64,000 nt of DNA from Cocos nucifera (taxonomy: Eukaryota > Streptophyta > Magnoliopsida > Arecales > Arecaceae). The position numbers and the translations under genes are program-made. The notes below the pieces were generated by a model. It was not told the DNA's origin, made no database searches, and was given only the letters and a program-made list of their open reading frames with translations. Shown here piece after piece: positions 46,981-57,305 of the stretch; within the stretch, counting starts at the first letter, position 1, and the number at the start of each line of letters is the position of its first letter. Location of the stretch: NCBI GenBank assembly GCA_006176705.1, contig QRFJ01002103.1:186001-250000 (forward strand), read 5' to 3'.

Positions 46981-47443
46981 CTTTGGTTAAGGATAGCCAG
47001 GTGGTCCACTTCCTCTAGCAGTGTGAACTTGTTTGTCAAGTTTTGGATGATATCCGAATTATCGAAGGGGTCCATCCCCTGGTCATCGTCGCTGCTCTGG
47101 CTGGGCTCGTCCTCATGCACTTTGTGAGCTTTCTTTGCAATGGTTGCTTTTCCCTTCCTCCTCTATTTCCCTTTGTCAAGGGAGGGATCGGGCGCACAGT
47201 CCCCGGTGGGAAGATTCGTAGGCTTCGAAGGAAGAGATTCTCCTTCTACGACGTCAGCATGTGTGGTTGGGATGACATGTTTTCTGGGAAGGACCTCAAG
47301 AGTGACATTAGCGGTAGTAGGAGCCATAGGGTCGAAGGTGCTGACCTTCACCCGCTTTAAGCCTTCACCTAGAGCCTTCCCCTTCCTCTTTTTCTGGGCA
47401 TACAGGCCCTTGGTGAGTCTTTCCAAGATGTCGGTATCCATTT

Positions 47444-47530
47444 CTGTGATAAAGAAAAATGTATAGTTAATCGAGATACATACGAAACTTCATAAGAATT
47501 CATATGCATGTACATATGCATGACTAATAC
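47444..47530 (-). other. Putative first intron of the antisense gene
   Basis: 87 bases; minus-strand donor GTTG/GTATTAG and acceptor TTTCTTTATCACAG/AAATGG. Removal joins HLDPV to MDTDILERL in frame. Confidence 0.58.
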
Positions 47531-48598
47531 CAACAGGGTCAAGATGACTCAAATCGAAGTTGAACAAAGTTTGCTCCCTCAAAAGGTCTCGAAGAGGAGG
47601 AGCTTGGTATGCCTTAAGCCAATTAGAAGATTCAAGGTCAGGCCCATCTAAACTAGGGGTTCGATAGATAGATTTCCTAAAGAAGCCCCAAGGAGGAAGG
47701 TCAAGCAACAAGGTGTGACATCAGATGAAGAAGTACTTCTCCTTCCAATTATGAACGAAAGAAGGAGTACCTTTCAGCAATCCCTTCTTACCAAACTGTG
47801 GGGAGAACTATGACCAGTCCTTTGCGGAAGGATGGTGTTTGAAGGTGTAGAAGTTTTGGAATAATGAGATAGTTGGCCAATCTTCGGTCAAATGGCAGAG
47901 GAAAAGAAAGCCTATGACGAACCGAAAGGAGTTCAGTATGATGGATGAGAAGGAGATGTTCAAAAATTGGAAGAGGGCAATTACAAAGGGGGGCAATGGA
48001 AGTCGAAGCCCAGCATGCAAGGTCTTTAAGTACAAACAAAATCAATTGGCCGGAGGAGAACTAACTTGGTTATCTGAACTAGGGAGTTCGAGATCGTATT
48101 CTGGATGGATTCCATATTGAATTTGGATTGGAGAAAAATCATCAGGAGTAAGAATGGATGAGATGGTGTCTGGAATGAAGGACGGGTGAGACATATTTCT
48201 AGGTTTGATCTTGGGAGGGGGTGAAGGATCTAGGAAGGTCGGTCAAGGTGAGCCCCAAGAACCTATGGAGTGGGAGGTTTCGGAAGACATTTAGATCAAA
48301 ATAAGACCCTAGGAAAACCCATGAGAAACAAGAAAAAATAAAGGGCAAAAACTGCTACAGAGAAATCAGAGGAATAAGGAGCTAGAAAAGCACGAATATC
48401 CAAAGAGAAGGGTTGGAAAACTGACCTAAGCTATTTGTGGGGGACAAAAAGACAGTGGGTGCAACGAGAACTAGTCGAAAGGGCATTCGATACCCAAGAA
48501 GATGAGGGAGGAAGCTAAAACCCTTGGGTGGATGAAGAATGGGGATCGGAGAAAGAAGAAGACTCAGGCAAGAATGACTTCCGAATGAGAGGTGAAGG

Positions 48599-48610
48599 CC
48601 TTAAATAGCC
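48599..48610 (-). promoter_or_regulatory. TATA-like box of the antisense gene
   Basis: Minus-strand GGCTATTTAAGG, about 310 bases upstream of the antisense ATG. Confidence 0.45.
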
Positions 48611-48920
48611 AGAGGCAACCTAAGGTAGTTATGATTGTGGATCGATTTCAGTTGATCAGTATGCACCGCGTGTCCCACTCATCTTGACAAAGAAGTGACG
48701 ACAGATGGAGTCTTTATGGTGTCGTACTTGGGGTAGAGTTTCAGTGGAAAATATGAAGGATTGTCTTCTCAAACTCTTTTTAGATTTAAAAAGCTTCAAT
48801 GCTAGCACGGTAAATGCCAAAATGTCTCATCTTGATGGGGGTGGGAAGCCAAAAAGAACTTCGGCAGTCGTATCTACACTACCTTCCTTCAAATTTGGAA
48901 CTCAGGAGTGGGGGCACTAT
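48611..48920 (+). other. 3' internal end and polypurine tract of a TAT-like gypsy element
   Basis: No gene. It ends ACTCAGGAGTGGGGGCACTAT immediately before the LTR, the usual purine-rich plus-strand primer of this group, so the LTR that follows is a 3' LTR. Confidence 0.65.
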
Positions 48921-49933
48921 TGTTGGAGGTAAACCCGCTCCTATCGATGTTTGGTTGGATATCTAATTGCTGAATGATCTCGTCTAGTAGCGACAACCAA
49001 GATTGACCCTTGACTGAATTCGCAAGATCCTCCCAGACCTCGTCGAGATAAGCTTGAATGGTGGGGGTGGCCGAGCTCCTCCACCCTAGGCAGCCACCTT
49101 CCTCGATCATAAGTCTTCTGAACTTCTCCTTCAAATGGACTTCTCCATCATAGGCAAGTTCCTTTTGACATTCCTTCAGCCAACCTTCTCCAATCGTGAG
49201 TCTTTCGAACTCCCCCTTCAGTCGGACTCCTCCACCAATCAGACTCCTTCCAGACTTCATCCTCAATCAAACTTTTTCGTTAGTCGAACTCCTTTCGAAT
49301 TCGTCCAGCATACCTCCTTTCGGATTTCTCCAACAGTCTTACTTCAGAATTTCTCTAGTGGACTTTTGAACCCCTTCCGATTGAACTCCATGCAGTCATC
49401 CAGAAGAGCCTCCACGCCTATGCAGATCTAGCAATCTGCATAGCCTAGACCCACTTACACAAAGACAATCCTGAATAAGTCCGAACTCCTCTAGAGTTGA
49501 TGAAACTTAAACCTCTTCGCCATCAGTGCCTATCTCCTCCAAACTTCAACTATTAAATCCCAACGAACTGGCACATCATGACAACAGACACCACTCTCCA
49601 TATCAAACTCCATGTGGCTTTGAATGGCTCACTATCGGACAGTTATGGCTATCACTATCTGTTTGTTATAGGCTCTGCCTATATAAGAGACCCTCTAAAT
49701 ATGCTTTCTTAAAAAAAAGGCTCTAAGCTCCCCTTTCCTACTTAAAATTCTGCTAAAATCTCTTTGACCACTCCATTTCTATTGGCTGAAAGAGCTGACT
49801 TGATCATCAGAGGATCTTGTCGGAGCCACCATCCCCGACTCCAGATGAGACTTGTTTTGTAGGTTATCGACGGCGACCTTATCTTCTCCGACTCCAGCCT
49901 TGATTTCGACGACAATCAGATTTTGCACCAACA
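48921..49933 (+). repeat. 3' LTR of the TAT-like gypsy element
   Basis: 1,013 bases from TGTTGGAGG to GCACCAACA with the terminal inverted repeat TGTTGG/CCAACA. TATA box at 49680 (TATATAAG). The region is GC-richer than its neighbours. The 5' LTR is not in the window. Confidence 0.78.
49680..49687 (+). promoter_or_regulatory. TATA box in the TAT-like LTR
   Basis: TATATAAG in GCCTATATAAGAGACCC, about 250 bases before the LTR end. Confidence 0.6.
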
Positions 49934-50516
49934 TAACCCATTAACCCATGTGTTACGATTTTTGTCTTAGGATCTTTAATTCATAATTCTAGATCTTAAT
50001 CAATAATCCTTAATTCTTAATTAAGTATTAGGCTGACGTTTGGGATTCAGTATTTTAAAAATAATTTTTATATTTATAAAATATTTTTATAACCTAGTTA
50101 TGTTCACTAAATGGGTCGACTCATTTTAGAAATAAATCGACTCATTTCACAAACATCAACCAGTTGCATGTTTGAATCATAAACAATGCAAATAACATAA
50201 ATAAAATTATGAATTTACTTTATATCTAATCTAAACATATTCATAACAATAAATTTTAGATTAAAAAAATTTTAAATTTATTAAATCATAAATTCTTCTA
50301 GATCAAATCTAACACATTTATGTTTAGTTTTTAGATTAGCACATACTAGGATAACCTTTACACTGTAAGGGATAAATCTTACAATAGGATAACCTTATAA
50401 GATCAGTCCGTATGATCTAAATTATTTATTTTAGATTTTAATTTTAAATTATAATTTAGATTTTATCTAAATAATTAATTTGAAGTATGCATAAATATCA
50501 TGTCAAACAATTCTTT
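49934..50516 (-). other. Leader of reverse copia C
   Basis: AT-rich non-coding DNA preceding (on the minus strand, following) a copia primer site. It contains the CTTAATTCTTAATTAAG stretch also seen in family 1 leaders. The TAT-like LTR abuts it, so that element probably inserted into it. Confidence 0.5.
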
Positions 50517-50528
50517 GCTCTGATACCA
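50517..50528 (-). other. Primer-binding site of copia C
   Basis: GCTCTGATACCA on the plus strand, two bases from the LTR edge at 50531. Confidence 0.8.
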
Positions 50529-50530
50529 AT

Positions 50531-51922
50531 TGAAAAAAAAATCCAGAATTACATGCTTAGATTTTGAAACTTTTCGAAAAAAGCGAAAGTGGAAGATAGA
50601 GATTAATTAAATTAATCAACTAAAGTATGTAAAAAATCCTAGAACTATGATCTTATGATATGATGCTAGCATGTATTAAATAAAAAAATTAAATAAATAA
50701 TTTGAGAGGTATTGATCATGTCAATACCGATCAACTCTAGATCTAATATAGACTATTATAGAGATCATATCTCTATATCTTATCGTAGGTCAAAAACTCT
50801 GCTTACTAGTTTCAAGGTTATGGTTGTCACTTTGAGCTGTATAGAATGCCTGACCTCTATGAGTTGTTCACATGAGGGTTCGACACAGATCGGAGGCCTA
50901 GAGATCAGAAATCCATGCAGCATGCTAGCAACTTGCAAATCCCTCCTTAATGGTTGATTTTTGATCTTCCTCTTTTGATTTCATGGACCTTCCAAAGAAT
51001 GAAGAAGCTAATGAGGACTTGGGAGAGAAGCTCTTCTTCTTAAAACTCTCAAAAGAATATGAATGAAGAAGAAGAGAAATCCTAGAGAAGAACCCCTTCT
51101 TCTCTCTTTTTTTCTCTCTCAACAAGATAAATAAACATTTTGTCCTAATGAAACCCCATGCCCCACAAGAGTTTATAGCCAATATTCCCATGCCAAACTC
51201 AATATCTCACGATGAAAAACCTATAGAATTTTCATGCTCAAAGCTCTCTTAAATAAGGAGATATACAAGAGTTCTTGTCTAGGTCAAATACCTAGAAAGG
51301 CATGTCCAAAGGGGGCAACTTGAGGTGCCAATTTTTGTGCACCTCTCATACCGTCCTTGGGCATGGGATATCATGAATTGGTGCACAATTCCATTTCTTT
51401 TCCACCAAGAAAAATAGATCAAAATCTAATTTAATTGGCTCCATCTTATGGATAGAGTTCGGGAATTGTCAAACTCTATCAAATAGAGTTCGGGAATTGT
51501 CAAACTCTATCAAATAGAGTTCTACCCTAGCCAAAACCAACTTCCATCTAAGGAGAGAGAGGGTGCGTGGGGAAGTCCTTGGCTTGAGAAAACTCATGCT
51601 ATATTCTGAAAAAAGGGCTTGGGTATGGAGAGTTTGGCGTAAGAGATGAGTTGGCACAAGGAAGAGAGCCCTTATCAAACTGGGCACTCATGTTTTTATT
51701 AGTCAAACCAAATTTTAAGCCCAATTAAATTAAGATTGGTGCAACCAAATTAATGATGATCCTAGTCAAACTAGGAGCTCATTTAAATTAAATTAAATCA
51801 TATTTAATTTTAATTTAAATTCTAATCGAATTAAAAATTAGGTGCACACAAGTCCGAATTGAATAGGGAATTGATATCTCTTACAATTGGCTTATCCCAT
51901 AAACTAATTAGACTTGACCTAA
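50531..51922 (-). repeat. 5' LTR of copia C, truncated
   Basis: Reverse LTR starting TGAAAAAAAAATCC. It resembles the D LTR at 59553-62046 in layout and in parts of sequence (CATGCTAGCA, TGACCTCTA). It includes a reversed TATA-like GTTTATAGCC near 51172 and a 31-bp tandem repeat at 51452. It is cut by gypsy E at 51922; its other end is not found in the window. Confidence 0.7.
51452..51522. repeat. 31-bp tandem repeat of hairpin units
   Basis: Two full units start at 51452 and 51483, with a partial third at 51514. Each unit contains ATAGAGTT and its complement AACTCTAT separated by about 12 bases. Confidence 0.8.
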
Positions 51923-53618
51923 TGATAATCACATAAAATTACTAAATAAGAGTATTAAAATATATAATATTTGATATTTATTTTAAAATAATTAATATTT
52001 TTATTAATGTTTTGTAGGAAAGGAACCCACCAATGCGAAGAGCTCAATTTATGGGTTCGAATCAAATTTCATGTGAATTGGAGTTAAATTAGAATTTAAA
52101 TGGGACCTGCAACTTTTAATGAAAAAAGAAAAATTAAAATAACTGAACCGACCGGCTCAACCGACTGATCTAGTGAGAACCAGCCTGCAGCCCATGCGAA
52201 CCAGAATCCAGCCTAGACCAAACCTCGACCCACACGTGCTTAGAACCAAACCTGGTCTACTGCAGTCTACAGGCATTCTCATGCTGGCGATGTGCGCGAT
52301 CGCACAGCTAGGCATGCTCTAGGTTTGGATCGGATGGTTGTCATCAACTCCCAATTTAAATAGGATTTCTCATGCAATCTTTTGACGTGATCCAATAGTG
52401 CTGAATGTTGTCGCACGAGATCCAACGGTCCATAATCAAAGTTGGTGTGAATCAGGGGCTTGCGGCAGATTTGATGGATTTTTTCGAGCCTTTGATAAGA
52501 GATCCAATTGCCAGTAATTTCCAAATTCTTTAATATCGATCTAGACTTGAAATTGAGTCCAACAAGGACTCACAAACTCATTTCTTCTTCTATCTAAACA
52601 CCTCTTCATGCCAAAAGCTGGAGCAGCTGACAGAGAGCTCCCCTTGGGGGAAATTAGCCTGCAAGGGCCTTCCAAAGCCTTGTTCCAACCTCTTTTTCTC
52701 TCTCTTCTCCTCTTCTCTCTTATTCCTTTCTTCTTTTCTTTTTTGTTTTCTTTTTATTTTATTTTTATTTGGGAGATTTGAAGTTGCTGAAAGCTACAAG
52801 GATCAATATCATGTCAGGCCAGAGGTCTCGTGTCCAAGGGAGTCAGGAAAGTCTTCCGAGCATGCGAGTTTGTAATTTGAACCATGTTTCTCTTTTTATT
52901 AGGTAATAAAATTTCTTCATCTTTTACATGTCTTTCTTATTTTATGCTTTAATATCCTTACAATTTATAACTAAAGAGAAAGATTGTGAATGTGGAAAGA
53001 TATGATCTATACTCAAGTTAGAATAAATTGTAAGATTTATATTTTAATATTTAATTTTTTATAATTTATACCTAAAAAGGTAGATCATGACCATAGTTAG
53101 ATATGGTTTGTACTCAAATTAGGATAAATTATAAAAATTAAATAAGAATTATATTTATATTCTTTGATTGCATGCTCTAAATAGTCAATATCTTTGAGAT
53201 GGATCATGATCGTGATTAGATATGGTCCATACTCAGTAGAATAGGTTATGTTAGAATTAGATCAAAAGAACATACATCTTATAAAATTACATGTTGATAA
53301 TAGAAAGATTGCATGAATCAATTACAGACTTGAATATCAAAAGATGAAACTAAAATCCTAGACAACTTCTTTTCTTAAAACCCCACTTAATTAATTATTT
53401 ATTTTCTTTTAATTTAATTTACTAAAATAAATTAATTCTCTTAAATATATCTCTTTAAATTTTTACTTTTAAAAAATAATTTAAAATTTATTTTTTTATT
53501 AAATTAAATATAACTTAGCCTTCAATCCTCGAGAAAATTGACATCCGACTCACCACTATTTTAATTAATGAAAAGATCAATTTTAATTTCTATTTGATGC
53601 TTTAACGATAAGCAGTCA
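51923..53618 (+). repeat. 5' LTR of gypsy E
   Basis: TGATAATCACAT to AAGCAGTCA, 1.70 kb, followed by AATTTTTGGCACC. The layout parallels the array A LTR: AT-rich start, GAGCTCA word, mid-LTR CGRTCCAA-type words, CT-rich tract near 52690-52760. Confidence 0.72.
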
Positions 53619-53624
53619 AATTTT

Positions 53625-53641
53625 TGGCACCATTGTTGGAG
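53625..53641 (+). other. Primer-binding site of gypsy E
   Basis: TGGCACCATTGTTGGAG, the same class of site as in array A. Confidence 0.7.
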
Positions 53642-54879
53642 ATTGTAGTATGATTCCTTCAATAAAAAAAAATAAAATTTAAAAAATTAAAAAAATATAT
53701 ATTTTTATTTACTTCTTTATATGCTTTATTATCTTATTTATTTTACTACTTTATTTATTTTATTGCTTTGTTATACTACTTTATTTTATTGTCTTACTTG
53801 TTTTACTTATTTATTTTACTGCTTTGAATTTTTAATTTATTATTTACTACTTTTTTATTTTTGCTTTTCATGCTTATTTTTGCTTTCTTTAAATTTCTAC
53901 TTTATATTATTTTTCATATATTGCTTATTTATTACTTTCTAGCTAAATTATCTTAATTGCATAGTTAAGTAAGTATCTTATTTTATATAATTTATTTACT
54001 TCTTTTTATAGACTAGTAATTTATTGCTTTTTAAGACTTAATCACTTGAATTTATTTTCTTTGCAAAACCAAACATAATAAAAAACTTAAAATATACTTA
54101 TAAAAAGACAACCATAAATTCTCAAAAAATTACTAACATCTCATAACACTTAATTAATATAGAAAAATTAATTAAACCTTAAAAAACTCAATATGATTGG
54201 ATAACTTGTTTTGTTTGTATTACATATTCATAATATACTTTAAGGGCATAACTCATTAAACATGATAAGGTGGAGATTTGATCATTCTTTCTTAACTCAC
54301 AAACCACCACCCTTCATATTGCATTGACCTAAGCTTTTATCTTTAAATCAATTAGATGTTGGCCCTTAAAGATATTCGAGCTCAATAAGACAACAAAATC
54401 CTAGAGTTGGATTGGGTTTGGATTGATTAATTGTTCGGTGTCTAAGGCAAGTGGTTCAAAGAAGGTGGTTTTCAACTAATTCTATTGTTTGACCTGGTCA
54501 ACTCAGTTGGTGTCTAAGAAACCAACTAAGTTGACCTTTCATATCTTACACTGACCTAATCGAGTCATTTAGTCAATTTTGAGCTTCGAGTGCTTAAAGG
54601 TGATTTTGGAATAGTTAGGAGTTATCTAGATCTTGGTTAATCCTACAATAAAGAGTTCATGCTTGCTTAACATGTTTGCTATTATAATTTAGACCTAATT
54701 AAAGCACCTTTCTCTTTCATCTTTAGATCTAGGATACTCTAAGCTCTCATCTTTAGAATTCTCTATCCTCATCTCTTTTTTTAAAAAATAAAATATAATA
54801 AATAATAAATAAAAGATGTTTGCTCCTATCTAGAATCCTTAATTAAACATATTTGAAGAATCAGAATAATTTAAGATAG
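53642..54879 (+). other. Leader of gypsy E with low-complexity tract
   Basis: Non-coding. T-rich low-complexity DNA at 53700-53945 produces a spurious hydrophobic frame. 54240-54700 aligns in words with the array A leader (CATTGACCTAAGC, GGTGTCTAAGGCAAG). Confidence 0.6.
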
Positions 54880-56699
54880 ATCTCGGGAGTAGAGTGGATG
54901 AATTATCCCATAAATTAGATCATCTAATAGCCAATGAAAACTCTTTCTATCCATCTCTTCTACGTGCACAACAAGTTTGTGCAATATATTCGAGCCCCAC
55001 CCATTTTGCAAGTAAATGCTCACACCGATTTTTTTAGTATATGTATGAGCATGTTTATCAAAATCAAACCCAAATAGCCTACAGACCAGAAAATAATCCA
55101 TACTTTAATAGTTATAATCTAGGTTGGAGGGCTTAACCAAATTTTTCATGGCAATCACAACCAGTGATTATCCTGGTGCCACAAAGACCCATTTTCATGG
55201 ATGCATCTTATAATATGCCCTACCCACATTATCAATCTTCTTCAAATAATAATAAATCAACTTTTGAGGAGAGGATTCAGCAAGTAGTAGATGAATTAGA
55301 ATTTATCAATCAACCATTGAATAATCTGGAGGAACAAAGGATTAATTCTTTAGAAAATTACCTAAAAATTATGATAAAGTTTCAAATCAACCTTATGCAA
55401 ATCTTTAAAGAACTAGAGAAGCGAGGACTTACATCCAATCTGCATAAAGAAAGAGAGTTGCCTAGTCAGCCTAAGAGTGACCCTGAGGAAACATACATAG
55501 CTAGAAATTTTAATGTTCCTATAAGTTTCTCTGAACAATTAGAGATAACTCTCAAAAATAATATGGTCATAAAACACTCTCGCACCACTAAAAATACCCT
55601 CTTAAACCATATTACTGAGGCAAAAACATATAGAGAACTATTTACATCATCATCTTCTTTACCTATGGTCACACAATAATCTAGCAAAACTAAAAAGACC
55701 CTACTAGGCAATATAACTAAGGCAGCAAAATATAAAATAGATCAAGAATTGTGGGAGGAACCAATTCCATCATCTTACTTATAAATAGACCCATCCTTAA
55801 GTGTCCTAGAATCATCCAATCCTTTTAATGGGGATGGACAAAATGATGAGATGATGGATCTATTAGAGACTTCCCAAGAATCACAAGAGAACAACATAAT
55901 GGAGGAAGCATCACCCATAATTGTTCTCCAAGATTCGATGAATCCCTATTTGGCTCATTATGAGATGGATGATTTTGATGACAATGGGTACAATATAGAA
56001 GTTAATAGCCAAATAGATATCCTCTATCCTAAAATCACCCCACTATAGATTGAAAAATTTGAGCCACCACCTAACCTACCAATAGCTCCCTTGTTAGAAC
56101 CACTAATTGATCTAGAATTAAAATCACTTTCTGATAAACCTGTTGAGACCCCACCAGTAATGCCTACCTAGGAAGACCAACTTATGGATGTTCTAAAAAT
56201 ACATAAAGAAGCTATTGGTTGGGATATTGCTAAAATAAGGGACAATAATTTTATGCATGATGTTTCGATATTCGGCAGTACTTTTGAGGATGGCCTCCAA
56301 AATTTATTTGTAATATTAAAATGATGTATGAAGGTAGATTTAAAATTAATTTGAAAAAAGTGTCCTACTTTAAATCAAGAAGAATTGATGCCTAGTTATA
56401 TCAATCCTAAGAAAGAGAGTGGGGTAGGTCATATTATAGTTGAAGAAATTCAAATACTACCACCCCTAATCTCGACCCAACAAATACAATCTCTTCCTGG
56501 TTACAAAAACTATAATATTCTTATATTTTGGCATAACATGCTTGCTTTATATACTTTATTGATCAGGGCTAAATCTAATCATCGTAAAGTATTCCATAAA
56601 CTTTTTTTTTTCATAATGATAAGGCCTCCTAATTGGCCTTATTTTTTTGAAACTCTAAAGGATGCACTAAAATTAATTTTATCTAAAACTCCTTCATAG
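54880..56699 (+). pseudogene. Fused gag and residual reverse transcriptase frame of gypsy E
   Basis: A single phase of about 600 codons broken only by stop codons. It begins inside gag with a degraded zinc-knuckle stretch (CAIYSSPTHFASKC, near 54985) and NPYFNSYNLGWR, then a helical stretch (55250-55420). The pre-reverse-transcriptase motif LKIHKEAIGWDIAKIR is near 56195, followed at once by FMHDVSIFGSTFEDGLQNL near 56250, which is the region at and after the catalytic box of Ty3/gypsy reverse transcriptase. In that box the first aspartate is His (FMHD). Several hundred residues between are absent without loss of phase. The tail (56385-56699) is unassigned, ending before the ACTAGGAGACAACCCAGC word common after Athila-like pol genes. 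Confidence 0.72.
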
Positions 56700-57305
56700 G
56701 GTCTGATCGAAGACGTTAAACTAAGCTCTTACTAGGAGACAACCCAGCTTTTAGCTTTCTGCACTTGAATTTGCTTTTTCTTTTTAGTTTATCTTTCTTT
56801 CAGAACTAAGTTAGGGGGAGAACTACAAACACATGCTAGATGAAGAACAAATAAACCCAAGCCGAGATCAGAACCACACTAAACCAGGTGAACTCTTTTC
56901 TTGTTATTTTCTTGTTACCACACTCTATTTCTTTCCTCCATTGAGGATAATGAAAATTAAGTTGGGAAGAAGGATAAAAATAAAAAAGTTTTTAAGTCCT
57001 CAAGTATGATAATATAAGTCTTATGTACCTAATTTCGTGCTAATTTAAAGTTTTCAAGTATTTTAATCAATAATCGATTAATGGTCTAGAAAATTTTTGA
57101 AATACTAAGGATCCAATTATTAAGAAAACTTAATAAATAGTTAGGTTTAGAACAAAATAAATTTTTGAGTGATTCTAAAACCTTCTTCTAGCCTATATTC
57201 AATAAGAATCTACTTTATATGGGTATGAGTGAGAAAAAAATTGATGAAAAAAAAAAAAAATCAAGTTCTAAACATTTATCTCCCATCAAGTAATCAGGTC
57301 TTGTT
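56700..57305 (+). other. 3' non-coding region of gypsy E
   Basis: Contains ACTAGGAGACAACCCAGC near 56732, the CATTGAGGATAATGAAAATTAAG word near 56940 and the start of the TCAAGTAATCAGG motif near 57287. No gene. Confidence 0.6.

Larger units (their letters stand above)
45250..48290 (-). pseudogene. Antisense gene of a gypsy element (putative gypsy type transposon protein family)
   Basis: Minus-strand gene beginning at ATG 48290 (MSSETSHS). Exon 1 contains FCLYLKTLHAGLRLPLPP, NFYTFKHHPSAKDWS and VHNWKEKYFF, resembling the Pfam family described as putative gypsy type transposon (PF04195, from memory). Two intron-like gaps with GT and AG ends are at 47444-47530 and 46888-46980; skipping the first keeps the frame into the segment starting MDTDILERLTKGLY. 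Later parts are a heptad-rich stretch near 46690-46870, an acidic stretch (FLEEEEDDIEVGPSD, near 46420) and a second coiled-coil segment at 45870-46148. Stops and frameshifts make it non-functional. It lies opposite in sense to the adjoining 3' LTR, as in extra antisense reading frames of TAT elements. Confidence 0.68.
51923..57305 (+). mobile_element. Gypsy element E, deletion derivative (3' part beyond D' insertion)
   Basis: 5' LTR at 51923-53618, primer site at 53625, leader, a fused gag and residual pol frame (54880-56699) and a 3' non-coding region resembling array A. Its continuation after 57305 would be TTGCCTAAG by comparison with 31540, but a copia LTR intervenes. Related to, but distinct from, array A. 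Confidence 0.75.

Noticed and set aside
48921..49933. Solo LTR with target duplication
   Set aside because: Flanking five bases do not match (ACTAT and TAACC), and a polypurine tract precedes it, so it is the 3' LTR of a larger element.
53721..53942. 73-codon hydrophobic open frame that looks like a membrane peptide
   Set aside because: It lies in a T-rich low-complexity tract of a gypsy leader; the Phe, Leu and Tyr runs follow from the base composition.
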